A stretch of DNA of 64,000 nt from Sequoia sempervirens (GCA_007258455.2 VDFB02000003.1:43837986-43901985), one strand, 5' to 3'; shown: positions 42,385 through 55,204, numbered from the stretch's first letter. Numbers and translations: made by a program. Notes: a model not told the origin generated them from the sequence alone.

Positions 42385-44234
42385 ATAAATTGCATTTGTA
42401 TCCTCTCGGGCGGCAATGTGTTCAATGAACCTGGTCACGATTGGGATGACCTCTTCCATTGTGACCTGAGGCAGCATGTTTATTTTGAATTCCACCCTGT
42501 CCAATTCCTCAACACATCTAGTAAAAGTATTCTCCCATTCCAATTCTTGTTTCAAGAAGGCATCTCAAATAGACAAGAAGTTCACCATGTGAATCAAATT
42601 CTTCCCTAGGACCAGTCCAGTGATGGTGGAAAAGATTTCTTGAACTTTGCGCTTTAGTTTTTCTAGCCGCATGTCATTCTCCCAGATGATCTCCTTTTCA
42701 AATACATCTGTGGCTATGAGGTAAATCTTACTCTAAACCTCTTTAACCTACTCTTCAACTTTGACTCCATCAAAATTTATTCTCTCCAAGACCTCAGTTC
42801 GTGCCGTCAATCCCCAATACCAAGAGTGGAAGTCATAGGCAGTGCCTACTACAATTATCATCCCATCAATCAACTCCTATTTTGAAACTCCCTTCAGCAC
42901 CCTAAAGCATGGAATGATTCTATCCTAGACATCCTAGAGGTTGTCCCAAGCTTCTGTCATGCCAACAAATCTGGAAAGCAATGAGGAAGTTTGTCCATAA
43001 GCCAATGTCAATCTCTCCATAAATGTAGTTGCTTCCTCACTCTTACTCCCCATCCACTCCTTAGTTTCTCTAGTTGTGACCATATTTTCTTCAAAGTCCT
43101 TGGTTGCTTCCTATTTTATTCTCTAGAAGCCTTAGTATGTCTCCAACTGCCTAAGGACCTCTAGCAAGATCATCCTATTAGTAGGATAAATTGGAAGTTG
43201 GTAAGGATTTCTAGTGAATCCCTGAATCCTTATGTATGTGAATCTCAAAAACTGGATAAACCAGGATCCATATTTGTTGATCAAGCTTTTGGCCTCATGA
43301 GTAAGCCTTTGGTGAGTTCCTCCTTGTGGTATTTTGGTGATATACATCAGGAAAGCATCATTCACCTATTTGAAGTGAGATTTCTCACTGAGCTGCAACT
43401 GCAGATAACAATCATATGACTTAAATTCATTCTCACCATTGCCTACCATGCCTTTGCATATCAGTCCTGAATATTTGTAAGTTCTAGCCAGTAGATAGGT
43501 GATGTAAGAACTCATGTGAAAATATTTTTTCCTTTCCAAATTGATTAACTACTCATGAAGATGGTCACTAATCATCTGGGACCAGTTGAACATTCTCACT
43601 CTTGAGGTGATTTCATCAATGAAGTAATACATCCATGTCTGGAATGGTACACCTAGAGGATTGTCTGCTATTCTGTTTAGTAGTAAAATAATATCTCCAT
43701 ACTCCTCCTTGAAGTTTGTGCAAAAAAATTCTTTGGAATTTTCCTAACTGAGGGCCTTGACTTCTCCAACCATGACTTATTAATATTTGTAGCACAAAGC
43801 TTGAACTAGTCTTCATAGTGTTTTTTGGCCTCTTCTTGGGTTTTATATGAAGTCTGGTTATAGCTCAGTATGCCAAATGCTTCTTAGATTGCCAGCTCTC
43901 CAAGATGAGCCAATATTTTCCTGTCTGGTGCAATGATCTTCCTTTCCTAAGCATTATAGCGAATGGCGCACTCAACCATTAATTCAACACATTCTACAGT
44001 TGGTGGAAATCTGGCTTCCTAGACAATGCCATTCCTCATCATCCAGCGAGCAATTGGTGTCGGCAGGAATCCATCAAGTCCATACATTCCTTTTTTGAAT
44101 TCTTGGAAATCAACATGCCCAAGGTTAGTGTCTATGATTTTTTTCCATTTGGAGTTGATTTTTTATTTCGGTTGCAGTCCTTTGCTAGCAAACTTCATCT
44201 GGGCCTTTCTCAAAGATTATCCTCTTATGGTCAT
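42385..44234 (-). pseudogene. U3-encoded ORF of unknown family (5' LTR copy)
   Basis: Second copy of the LTR ORF. Its ATG at 44,232-44,234 again lies just after TTTATTGCAG, so the acceptor-like site is conserved. Open pieces include 43,132-43,365 (with RLTHEAKSLINKYGSWFIQF) and 43,616-43,816. The C-terminal part near 42,400-42,560 is better kept than in the other LTR (VTMEEVIPIVTRFIEHIAAR). Stops differ between the two copies, so both have decayed separately since insertion. Confidence 0.6.
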
Positions 44235-45204
44235 TAACCTGCAATAAACATGAAGAGAATTAATATTACTCTAAAGAGTTTGATTTTGATTTTTTTGGGC
44301 CCTTATTCAAAAATTTTACTTTCAACCTATTAAACATGTAAATTTTGTGAAAAATTCAAGCTGAAAATGGGAAAACTTGGCTAGGCTCAGTAAAACTTTG
44401 CCAGAATGAGTGAATAAGATGAAGAATTTAACCAAACTTGTGTTGAACCTTTGAAAGTATACCTTGGCTGCAGATTGGCCTTATCTTTTGAAAATTCACT
44501 TCAAATTTCAGAAAAAGCACACCTTTTAACTCAAAAATTCACTTTTACTCTCGAGAAATTATGCCCTTCAACTCAAGAAATTACCTCTCCACTTTGAAAA
44601 ATTACTTTTCTTCTTCATAAATTTACTTTCTCTTCAAAATCTTCCCTCAAAAAAAAAAATTACTTTCACAATTCTCGAGAGAGAAGAAAACTCTTGATCG
44701 AACTCTAGAATGGAATGATTTGAAAGTGACAAGTCAAATTTCTTATAAAGTTGGAGAGTTCGAATGTTTTTTGAAACTTTGTGATTTCTCTCTAAATTCA
44801 TCAAATTGTTTTATGGCAACTTGATCTTCACTAAAGATTTTTGAGAGAAAGTTTCCATTTTTTATCATGGCGCCATCCTCAACTAGAATCCTCTAGATTT
44901 TTCCTTAAATTTTCTAAGTATTCACTAAAGCGTTGGAAAATAAATAAAATATTCCAAGTGTTAAATTCAATTTTCCAACCTTTTAATTTTTTCAACATTT
45001 TAATCATTGCAAAATTTTAATTTATCCATGGCTAATTGATTATTTTCTATGTTATTTCATTTTTCTCCTTTAGCTAGGGTAGACTTCATACTTGTCTTGC
45101 CATTTTTCTTGTTAACTTCACTTGGGGCGGACTTGGAAGCCTCTTTGCCCTCTTTTATTCCCTCCTCTAGACACTTCATGCCTTAGAAATTTTTCATAAT
45201 ATTT

Positions 45205-45545
45205 GAGGGTGGACTTTGGAACTTCCTTGCCATCTTGCCTTTATGCTTGGGTGGACTTCTTGACTTTCTTTCCATGATGCAAGGGTGGACTTCAAGGTTG
45301 GTAGGACATTTCCTTCTTTAGGTGGGGCAGACTTCATCAAGTTCATTCCAAGTGTTCTCCAAGGTTGGGTGGACTTTGAAGACTCTTTGCCAAGTGCATG
45401 GCAGACTTTCCTCTTGTCTTGCCATTTCCTATCCTCCTTCATGGTTAGGTGGACTTCACTTAGCCCTTGAAAACTCCATGGCAGACTTCATATTGTGCCT
45501 GACATGCCTTCATCTTGTGTATGGCAGATTTCATGATGATTGTGC
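45205..45545. repeat. Degenerate GGACTTC repeat in the 5' LTR
   Basis: Counterpart of 26,400-26,730. It contains about one additional unit near 45,448-45,480, which suggests unit gain or loss after insertion. Confidence 0.65.
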
Positions 45546-46081
45546 CATGAATTTCTTGCTGCCATTCTTGTCTGCTTCTGGATCATCAAACCCTTGGCAT
45601 GTGATTTTTCCTTGCTTTTTATGATTTTTTTCTTGCTTTTTACTCTTGGAGGCATAAAATTTTGATTCTGAAGATGAAAAAATTGATACCATGACTTGTG
45701 AGACCCAAACCCTAGGTTGACTTTCTAAAAATATAAAATAGAAATAAGCAAAATTTCTAAAAATAGTAAGTCCCAAATTGGTCCAAAAATTAAAAAAATG
45801 AAAAAAGAAAAAAAATCAGAATCCCTAAAAAATAGGAAGTGTTAGAATTGACTCGAAGCAATGGCGTTCCTTGTCCTTCAAACCTTCCGAGCACTTCTAT
45901 GATGTCTAGGCACTGCTTTTGGCTTGAACTCTCCACTTGACTCAGATGGTTTTCAAAACTCTAACTCCAAACTCTCAAAGCAATGACTTCATCAAATTTT
46001 TATGCTACGACAAAACCCTAGAAAATAAAACTATTGGGGGTCCCCATTTGCAATGGGGCGATGTGTGAAAAGATCACAATA

Positions 46082-47560
46082 GGTAGGAGGCACAATTTGG
46101 ATATTGATCATTTTTCCTGAGCAAATGAAAAAATAATGCAAAAGAACAGTACTTACAAATCGCTTGTTTTTGGCTTTGATCACATTTTCAATTTTAATTA
46201 GCAGATGTTGATGTGTGGTAAATAGATTGAAGTGAAATTCCCATTAATGGATTATGGTGTTAATTTTTATGCATGTCAAGGAAAAATGATCTTATCTATA
46301 TATATATATATAGATATGCATACACATACATATATGTACTTTTTCATATGTATGTATGTGTGTACATATGTGCACAGAAAGACATACATATATGCAAGTA
46401 TATATATATATATATTTGTAAGTGTGTATGTATATGTGTGTGTGCATATAGATATGTATGAATATATTTCTATATATACATACATATATATATGCATGTC
46501 TATATATATGTGTGTGCTCTGCATTTTGCATTTACTAGGATATGCTTTTTCATTTTTTCTGAATAAATTCAAATGCAATTACTATTAATGCATAATGGTG
46601 TCAAGTTCTAGGTTTTCTAAGTTCGTATGTCTTTTACAACATTGCTCTATAACTTTTTTACATCCATTCTATGGATTGATGTGTATTATTTGTTGTTGTC
46701 GACATTTTGTGTGTTAATGTCTATTCTTCACTATACTTGATTGTTTTCATTGCCTAGACTTTGTTGTTGAGTTAAAGTTGGCATTAATTGATCCCTCCAC
46801 CAGGTTTTAAGACTGTTGAGCAAAGCATTACTTGCATTGACTAATCATCTTGACAAATTATTCCTTGACAATAAAACCTGTCAAAAAAGCAGACATTTGT
46901 AATCTCACATTTCTTTTACATTGTCTTTTCTACATTGTCCAATCATTTGCTCAAATTGTTTAATGAGAGTGAAATATGTTTCTCTTGAGTTTGATTGCAT
47001 ATTAAAATTGTGCTTTGGGAATGGAACCAGAAAAATAAAGCTATAGTTTAGGTGATGTTGTGGGGAATATTTAGAAAAAGTGATTTTTTTTTTGTTTTTT
47101 GAAATTTTTGATTGGTGGCTATAATTTTCCTCGTGGTTTTGGAAATTTCTAATTTTTTTGAATAATAATAATTATTGTAGGGAGCTTTGCTACTAGAAAC
47201 ATTTCATGAGTTTTTTTATATAGTTGTGTCTTGGCATGGACTCTTGTTGGGGACACGTGGTGTCTTGAGTAGTACATTTGCATTTACTGGGAAATATTTC
47301 ATGAGTTTGTTGATATAGTTGTGTCTTGGCATGGACACTTGTTGGGGACATGTGGTGTCTTAAGTACATTTTAATTTACTATTTGTTTCTTCTCATTTAT
47401 TTTGAGTAGGCTGAAGTGCAGCCATCATTAGTGGGTTATGGTGTGATGTTGTAAGTCTATCAAGCAAAGTGGTATTTGCATTGTTTGTTCATTTTCTTAG
47501 GTTGGATGCCAGCTGTAGTTCAATCAATTAGATGAGAATGATCATTTTTCCTATTGGAAA
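46082..47560. repeat. Dispersed repeat, copy B (right part)
   Basis: It starts with the GGTAG target duplication and continues the sequence broken at 22,632, as shown by the intact copy near 3,288-3,400. It has a minus-strand donor word at 46,151-46,156. 47,370-47,485 repeats 21,260-21,385. An 85-bp direct tandem duplication lies at 47,211-47,380, both units containing GTTGTGTCTTGGCATGGAC. A diverged relative is near 3,895-3,965. Confidence 0.75.
46275..46525. repeat. ATAC/TATG microsatellite
   Basis: Long runs of ATAC, TATG and TATA steps on both strands. All frames here are simple-repeat products. Confidence 0.85.
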
Positions 47561-49030
47561 TATAGTAGTTTGTTTGTATGAATCAAGAGATTTTCTTAGA
47601 AACATTAAGCCATGTAAACAATCAATAGTAACAAACAACAAAAAAATGGGGATAACAAAAACAACACTTGTTTCATGGAATTATTCTACCAAAACATAGT
47701 CCCACCTTTTTTTTTCAAATTCTCCATTCAATTCAAGTTAATTGTATATCCATCAAAAATCAATAGCATGTCCACCTGTTCAAGATATACGTAATGACTT
47801 GTCCATGCCTTCATCCATGGGCAATATGCACAAGTTCAAGAAATCATTGTGAATATGTCTGGAAGATAAGTTGCATTGTTAGAAGTAGTTGCCTTGCCTA
47901 ATTGGAAAATTTCATACATGATTGCATAGATTTTATTTGTTATTAAGATCGATAGGTGCCTTTATACTAGAAGCAATAGGTTACTGTTACAAGGCAATCA
48001 ACAGATGTAGCTAGGAATGTCAAAAATCACTTCAAGCAAATAGGATTTTAACACTTGTGATTCTAGCTAACTTTCTAAGAAGCAATTTCCCAGCATTTGA
48101 AGAATCAACAACATCATTGCCATAATCATGACTTCCTAAACAACAACACCTAACAGCAAATTGTCGAAAGCCAGACAAGATTAAAATTACACTTGAAAGA
48201 GTGACTACTGCAATTGGCACAGACCATATAAAATGCATTAGGAAAGATCTAAAAAGGACACATGCATAACACATAATAAATAAGAAAATTTTCAACTAAA
48301 AATAAAGGTGGAGTGTGATCTAATACCACATCAGTTCATTTGAACAAGCTACAAAGTCTCGTTAGAGAACCTATAGCTTTGTAACACCATATCCACAATG
48401 CTATAAATAGCATAAGACTACATGAGTGAAAATGGGAAAAGACATTGCATTGTCTATTATGGATTTAATCTCAATCTCTATACCTCACAATCCAAGGAAC
48501 ATTCCAAAATGAATATATAAAACAGAATATTTAAAACCTTACATCCTAGTTGAGTTTTTCAATGCCTATCTCTACTTCCTCAACAACACATGTTGTGATA
48601 ACTCCAAATCTGTCTGCATTCTCAGTTTGCTTATCTATGGTTAGCCTCAAAATTTCTCCAAAAATAAGGTCACAAACATATACTATACTGCATTAACTGT
48701 AACTATTTACCATCTCTAAAAGAAATGACATTGTAATTTACTTAACAGACAATGTATGATGTTTATTAGCCACATAGTGAAAATAATAGCTAGATATTTG
48801 ATCAATGTATTTAGTTGCCTATGTATTTTTTTCTTATACATCTGTAGCCATGGTTTTTTGAAAATGCATAAACTGGTTTAGGCCATACCTCCTCACATTG
48901 TTGCAATTGTATTTCAAGTTTTCTAGTAAAGCGTTGATGACAAATAATAAACAATTGGCATAGATCCCTGGAAGACCAACAACCACTAGAAAACACACTA
49001 TGCAATGCTTCTAAAATGGATAGTAGTCTT
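47561..49030 (-). other. Unassigned sequence with weak minus-strand coding look
   Basis: A minus-strand frame at 48,032-48,295 has a hydrophobic start and ends DSSNAGKLLLRKLARITSVK. Near 48,560-48,690 another reads ILRLTIDKQTENADRFGVIT. At 48,811-49,020 a third piece contains RFTRKLEIQLQQCEEVWPKP. They could be exon relics of one gene, but I recognise no domain and splice sites are not convincing. Confidence 0.25.
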
Positions 49031-49039
49031 TTTGTTTCA

Positions 49040-49503
49040 ACAACTACATATGCATAGATACACATACATATATATACATAGAAATATATATGTATATACA
49101 CACCTGATTATATGCAGAAATGGGTGTACATACATTTATACATCTACATTTATATACATATATCCATACATGTATACATATGAGCATATATCAAGACATA
49201 CATATATGTAAGAACATATGCATTGATACATACATATATATGCATATGTTTAATTATATACAGATATGTATACATACATACATATATATGTATAAACATC
49301 CACAGGGGAAAAATGAAAATATATATGTTTGTACATACATTCATATATACATATGTATATATCTATACATATATGTATGTGTATGTGTGTAGAGTTCTAT
49401 ATATATATGTGCACATACATACAGACACATACATACATGTATACATACTTTTATATATACATATCTACACATGCATATATATACATGCTAACATATATGT
49501 GTA
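49040..49503. repeat. Long ATAC/TATG microsatellite tract
   Basis: Compound tract. The 49,095-49,210 portion duplicates 21,545-21,660. It forms the left flank of the LTR element at 49,510. Confidence 0.85.
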
Positions 49504-49509
49504 GCTAAA

Positions 49510-50728
49510 CGCTGAGAAGTTGTTGAAGATGATTTAGCATTGTTGTCATTGATGTCAAAACATTGGATCCGAAAGGTTATGCTCCAAATGATGTACACAC
49601 TTGATCTATCCTATCAAATGCTATGATGTTACATAGTGTGGATATTATCCTTGATCCAGATATGGCAGCACTTCTTTTTGATACATCTATGGAAATGCAG
49701 AATAATGAAGTCTAATCTTTTGATGTTGGTTGCTATGCTCAAAGCTTACTCTGAGTAACCTTCCTATCTATACTTTCACATAGCATGTTACAAGTTTTGG
49801 TATGTCAATTTGTGTTTCTCTAGTTGATACTGAAATTGATGATAATCAAGATTTGGTCTTGGTTGTGGCATTCTCATCGGCCCCATAATATATTTCATGT
49901 AATCCAAAGTTTGTTTTCTATTAATTATGTTATGTAATGAACCTATCTTATGTATGATCTATTCATGGGTCCCTTGGTAACATGGTAAGAAGATCCTTTT
50001 GTGCAACCTATCTTTTGGGCCAGGTGTTAGTGTGCAAGGCCTTATTGAATATCTCAAGGTTGTTCTTCATACTGACATGTTTTGTGGTGATCTAATTCAA
50101 ATTGTATTTGGTCAACTTGGAAGACTGTGAAGACATAGTGTTTGGCTAACCTAAGATATTATGAAGACATGGAATGGTATAAGTAAAGGTTGTCCTTTTC
50201 TGATGAAATGAGAAGTGCGGAGCATGATGTGTGCAATTAGATAAAAATAAGTGAATGAAGAAGTAATTTGTTTTGCAGAGTTTGTGTGAAGAAGTTGTGC
50301 AGAAGGTTCTTGATCAGATTTGTTGCAGAAATATATTTTGCTCTTAACTAGAATTGAATTCATGCATATGTAGATACAAATTTTTCACTTCACTTTTGTC
50401 AATGAGACTATTTTGTAATTTGTTGTATTAATTGGGCAGTGAGCCACCCTACAGTGAGCATTTTGGCAATGATACTTTTTGTAAAATCACCTTAACCAGT
50501 GTTCAATAATTGAGAATTAACATTCTTTGTGGTTTTTCCCTTCTTGGGTTTCCACGTAATTCTGGTGTTCATTGTGCATGGTGTTGTTATGTTCTTTCAT
50601 GTCCTTATTTGTTAGATGTTTATATGATTAATTTAAGTTGACTTTGGATTAATCAAAGTTAAGAGAATTGTTTATGATAACTAATTCACCCCTCCCCCAC
50701 CCCTCTCAATTATCCAAACTGTTCAAAA
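49510..50728 (+). repeat. 5' LTR of the non-autonomous element
   Basis: It begins CGCTGAGAAG where the other copy has TGTTGAGAAT, so the TG has decayed, and ends CTGTTCAAAA where the other has CTGTTCAACA. About 1,219 bp. Confidence 0.85.
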
Positions 50729-50730
50729 AT

Positions 50731-50742
50731 TGGTATCAGAGT
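50731..50742 (+). promoter_or_regulatory. Primer binding site
   Basis: TGGTATCAGAGT begins two bases after the 5' LTR. It is one base off the usual initiator methionine complement. Confidence 0.85.
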
Positions 50743-50799
50743 GTAGTACCTTGAAGATAGAGCTTAACCACTTGAGGGAGATCTTGACAATTTGAACAT

Positions 50800-51720
50800 A
50801 TGGCACGAGCTTATCAATTTGAGGAAGAAGTGAAGATAATGTTAGATGATATGGAAAGCACAAAATCTGAAAATGAAGAATTGAAAGAAAATATAAAGGA
50901 GGAAAACACTTGTATTGCTAAGCTAAGGGAGGAAATTCAGAAATTCAAAGCAAGACACTGAGAGGTCAGCCAGGAATTAAAGAATTCAAAGGAAAGTATT
51001 GTAGATTTAAAGCAACAACTGGATGAATGCAAGAAGATTGAAGAAAATCTCAAAGATATCATAAAAAAAAAATCAAAAGAAAATGAGAAGTTAGATCAAG
51101 AGCTCAGAATGTTGAAAACAAAAGAAAGAGTATGTGAAATCAACATAAATTTGGATCAAATTTTGTCCCTACAAAAATGTCACAAGGATAAAGGGGGACT
51201 TTGATTCACTGGTGAGAAATCAAATTAGAACACTATGGGTGAATACAAAGCAGTTGAAGCTGAAGCAAGATCAGTTATAACAAGCAAGGTCAAAAACTCT
51301 AATGCACCTACAAAAATACCTCTAGTCAGGCAACCAAATGCTCAAAGGTACTAATCATTCAATGGTCACTATTTTCTATGCAAAAATTTTAGACATAAGG
51401 CTGTAGAATGTAGAAGAAAGATGGAACCAAGTATTCAATGCTTTAACTATCACAAGTTTGGTCACAAAGCAAGTCATCGCAGAAGTCAATTATCTAATCT
51501 AGCTAGAAGGAATGGAATGAATATCTCTTTCATAGAAATTGCTATTCATGTCACAATTATGGTCACAAAGCTAATGAGTGTAGACCTAGATTTCACTCAG
51601 TTAAGTTAGGACAAAGATGTTACAAGTGCAGTCAACCTAGACATTATGCTAACACATACAGATATGTTGCTCAAGAAAATCTTGAAAACAAAAAGAAGGT
51701 TGAATAATCAAATGAATCTA
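50800..51720 (+). pseudogene. Gag-like protein with coiled coil and zinc knuckles
   Basis: The ATG at 50,800 opens a frame starting MARAYQFEEEVKIML, followed by a long Glu/Lys-rich coiled coil (about residues 20-125) with a TGA at 50,959 and a stop at 51,202. Sequence from 51,340 to 51,660 holds up to four Cys-x2-Cys-x4-His-x4-Cys-like knuckles. One is complete (CYSCHNYGHKANECR, after a frame change near 51,550). The others have lost residues, as in CFNYHKFGHKASHRR. It would bind RNA in a particle. Coiled coil plus several knuckles is known from gag proteins of plant copia-type elements. Confidence 0.65.
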
Positions 51721-52112
51721 AGAACAAGATGTTCATAGTTTGCAGGAAGAAGGAAATAAGTGTGGAGAATAATTCTATGGTAACAGATCTTGATACATGC
51801 CTTACCAGTATTTGAGCCAATCTACCTCAGTTTAGGGGGAGTTTTTCATTTCATATCATGTCGGTTCCCCCTCTCCAAAGTAATATTGATTTGATTTTCA
51901 ACATAATTAAGTTTGATCAGGTTGATGATAAATGATGAAGATTAAACTAGCTGATTGAAAAGTGAAGTACAATTGTTGGCGTCATCAATGTGCATCTTTG
52001 GAAACAAAATCATTATGAGTAATTGAGAATAAAAGGTGGGAGTTTTCAAAGTCATTTCTCATAGTTTGCAAAGGAGGAGAAGAAGAAGTTTCATTAAGCA
52101 TAAGTGCGATGA

Positions 52113-53653
52113 TGGAATCTATTAACAAAGGATCGAGTGGCGATATTCCACTAAGGTTGAAGGGAGTTGAGTTGGATGAGTTTGATCACTAGAAAATGAA
52201 GGAAATGGAACTAGGGTTAAAGACAGATGAATTGCATAATGTAAATACTTTGGGTTGGATTTATGGGGAGAATTTTCTTGCTTTGCAAAAAAATAATCTA
52301 TCTTATTCCTATTGAGTCGATTCAAGGATGGTAGCATTATTTTGGAAAAATCCTATCTGATCACAAAGGAAGCCATTGAAACCATTAATAGTTTGTGTAT
52401 TGTTGGTGACCTCCCTGCGAACAAAATAGTGAAATACAGAGATGTGGAGGAGCTTACTGGTATCGACAAAGACCCCCGGTCTCTACTAATAAATATCATT
52501 GTCAATCTTGTAGTAAGGTATGTTGCTTACGACATTACTTATAAAATCTATTTCAGAAATCCTAAAGGTTCTACTTCAACTATTGTTGTATATCTTGCAC
52601 ACATGATGGTGAAGGAAAATAAGCAGTTTTATTTGTGTAGCCTAATAATGGAAAACCTAATTGAGAATGTCAGAATGTCTTTGGTTGAGAGTTATCCTTT
52701 CCATTTCGGGTCTCTACTCATATGTTTGGTATTTTATCTCCGTAGTTTGCTACCGACAAAGGAGAATGTTAAGTGGAAGTCTGGCATCCCTGTCGGAAAG
52801 CAAGTTTATAGGTATTTGGAATGTATGGAAAATAAAGCAAGTGCATGCAAAGTCTATTTCCCATCCTTGTAGATGAATCTATGCTCCTGTGTAATAGTCC
52901 AATCAGTTTGAGGAGAAGGAGTTGGAAGTTGTTATTGGTGGTTTCCCTCCAGAACTTAAAAAGAGGAAAGTTAACACCAAAGATGTCATCACTATCTTGG
53001 AAGAAAAGGAGAACAAATCAGAATCTCTTCCTAGATTTAATTCTTTCGATCCAAATGATATTCAGTCAATGTTAGATGAAGGTGATATGAAGAAGGTTGG
53101 TGAAATGTGGTGTACCAGCTCTTCAATCAGAAGGCTTAAAATTGATGATACTTTGGTTGATTATCTGCTCAAAAAGGGTATTACTATTTCAGGTGTTTCT
53201 GACTTGTTACCAGATAATATAGTAGAAGTTGTTGAAGAAAGAATGTTGCTAGAAGGACCTAAAGGACATAAGTTCGAAGCTATTATTGAGAGAAGATGTG
53301 TCAAAGCTAAACAAAAGTTATCCAAACACATTGATGAGACAAGAGAATACATTAAGGAGATGTTTGACATCTACAGGTATTGTCTTTGGTGGCCTGCTAT
53401 TGTTGATAATTTTCAAAGCAAAATTGAAGCTATTGAATCTATGATGAATAATATTGTGAAGAGTTTTGATTTCCTCAAAGATAAAGATGGAAAACAAAGG
53501 ATAAGAGTTGGTGAGTTGCAAACGGAGTTTTTGATTGTTTAGAGATAGAGGGAAGATTTGGTTAGAACTTTCTGGTTGGTCAAGGAAATTGTTGACGTCT
53601 GGTTGGATCATCTCTCTAGGATACTTTCTGATGTAGAAGATTATGAAAGATAG
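52113..53653 (+). pseudogene. Unknown second ORF of the non-autonomous element
   Basis: About 500 codons in pieces. 52,312-52,872 includes YLITKEAIETINSLCIVGDL and HFGSLLICLVFYLRSLLPT. 52,922-53,542 includes LPRFNSFDPNDIQSMLDEGD and RCVKAKQKLSKHIDETREYI, and a tail runs to a TAG near 53,652. It is mostly helical, with a cluster of hydrophobic helices in the first half, and no known catalytic motif. It resembles uncharacterised plant retroelement proteins (possibly the putative plant transposon protein family), but I cannot assign it. It occupies the place where pol would be. Confidence 0.55.
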
Positions 53654-53978
53654 TGCTTGTCTTGGGACTGGTCATCCTCATTTATGTTGTTGACTATATT
53701 AAATAGTATGAGTTCTAGATTAGATTTTGTGGTGCTAGCTTGGAAGGGGATTCTTCCAATTGCAAGAGAAAGGTACAAGAAAAATTTTCATGTGAAAAGT
53801 GTTATTTTTACTTGAGTTCTTGAATGCTTGAATTTTTTCCCTTTTCCTTGATGGCAAAAAGGGTGAGGAAAATGAAGAGAAAACAAAAGAAAAAAGAGGT
53901 ATTGAATTGCTTGACAAAGGGGGAGTTCTTGGAGCTTTTTGGAGTTTTGTTCTTTTTTGTTGCTTTTCCATCAATGCC

Positions 53979-53990
53979 AAAGGGGGAAAT
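53979..53990 (+). promoter_or_regulatory. Polypurine tract of the non-autonomous element
   Basis: AAAGGGGGAAAT directly precedes TGTTGAGAAT, the start of the 3' LTR. Confidence 0.85.
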
Positions 53991-55204
53991 TGTTGAGAAT
54001 TTGTTGAAGATGATTGATTATTGTTGTCATTGATGTCAAAACCTTGGATCCGAAAGGTTGTGCTCCAAATGATGTATATACTTGATCTATCCTATCGAGT
54101 GTTATGATGTTACATAGTGTGGATATTATCCTTGATCTGGATATGGCAATACTTCTTTTTGGGACATCTGTGGAAATGCAGAATAATGAAGTCTAATCTT
54201 TTGATGTTGGCTACTGTGCTCAAAGCTTACTTTGAGTAACCTTCCTATCTGGACTTTCACGTAGCATGTTACAAGTTTTGGTATGTAAAATTATGTTTCT
54301 CTGGTTGATACTAAAATTAATGATAATCAAGATTTGGTCTTGGTTGTGGCATTCTCATTAGCTCTAGAATATATTTCATGTAATCCAAAGTTTGTTATCT
54401 TCTGATAATTATGTTATGTAATGAACCTATCTTATGTATGACCTATGCATGGGTCCCTTGGTAACATGGTAAGAAGATCCTTTTGTGGGACCTATCTTTT
54501 GGGTTAGGTGTTAGCATGCAGGGCATTATTGAATATCTCAAGGTTGTTCTTCATGCTAACATGTTTTGTAGTGATCTAATTCAAATTGTATTTGGCTGAC
54601 TTGGAAGACTATGAAGACATTGTGTCTAGTCGACCTAGAAGATTATGAATACATGGAATGGTATAAGTAAAGGTTTTTTTTGTCCGATGAAATGAGAAGT
54701 GTGGAGTATGATGTGTGCGAGCAGATAAAAAGGTGTGAAGGAAGAAGTAATCTATTTTGCTAAGTTTGTGCGAAGAAATTGTGGAGAAGGTTCTTAATCA
54801 AATCTGTTGCAAATAGGTATTGTGCTCTTAATTAGAACTAAATTCATGCATATGTAGATGCAACTTCATTAGTTCACTTTTGTCAGTGAGACTATTTTGT
54901 AATCTGTTGTATTAATCGGGCAGTGAGCCCACCGATAATGAGCCACCCTATAGTGAGCCTTTTTGTAAAATCACCTTAACTAGTGTTCTATAATTGAGAA
55001 TTATCATTCTCCATGGTTTTTCCCTTCTTAGGTTTCCACATAATTCTAGTGTTCATTGTGCATAGTGTTGTTATGTGCTTTCATGTCCTTATCTGTTAGA
55101 TGTTTATCTGATTAATTCAAGTTGGCTCTGGATTAATCAAAGTTAAGAGAAATGTTTATGATAACTGGTTCACCCCCCCTCTTAGTTATCTAGACTGTTC
55201 AACA
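53991..55204 (+). repeat. 3' LTR of the non-autonomous element
   Basis: 1,214 bp with intact TG...CA ends. It carries one small local duplication relative to the 5' LTR near 54,930 (two GTGAGCC-like units). Confidence 0.9.

Larger units (their letters stand above)
22633..46081 (-). mobile_element. Giant Ty3/gypsy retrotransposon with 4.65-kb LTRs, minus strand
   Basis: Two direct repeats of about 4.65 kb (22,633-27,283 and about 41,446-46,081) flank gag and pol sequences read on the minus strand. The target duplication GGTAG lies at 22,628-22,632 and 46,082-46,086. Removing the nested 5.5-kb chromovirus and one TCCTT copy leaves about 17.9 kb. The coding order is gag, zinc motif, protease, extra RNase H, RT, RNase H, integrase. 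LTR copies differ by roughly 4-10 percent by eye depending on the segment, so it is not recent. Stops and frameshifts break every ORF. There is no chromodomain after integrase. Dual RNase H suggests kinship with the Tat group. Confidence 0.9.
41446..46081 (-). repeat. 5' LTR of the giant element
   Basis: This is the same 4.6-kb sequence as 22,633-27,283. The outer end reads TATTGTGATC in the element's sense, where the other copy has TGTTGTGACC, and the inner end has lost TG in a T run. The TATA box is at 42,237-42,244. It is followed outside by the target duplication GGTAG. Confidence 0.9.
49510..55204 (+). mobile_element. Non-autonomous LTR element with gag-like and unknown ORFs (5.7 kb)
   Basis: LTRs at 49,510-50,728 and 53,991-55,204 align end to end with roughly 8 percent difference in the part I compared, mostly transitions. 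The direct repeat GCTAAA lies on both sides (49,504-49,509 and 55,205-55,210). The primer site matches initiator methionine tRNA. The polypurine tract AAAGGGGGAAAT is of the type seen in plant Ty1/copia elements. The interior has zinc-knuckle gag sequence and a second long ORF, but no protease, RT or integrase. Confidence 0.85.

Noticed and set aside
46276..46588. Tyr/Ile/His-rich frames on both strands
   Set aside because: Products of an ATAC microsatellite read in several frames. The same applies to frames at 306-503, 21,448-21,775, 49,120-49,504 and 55,312-55,548.
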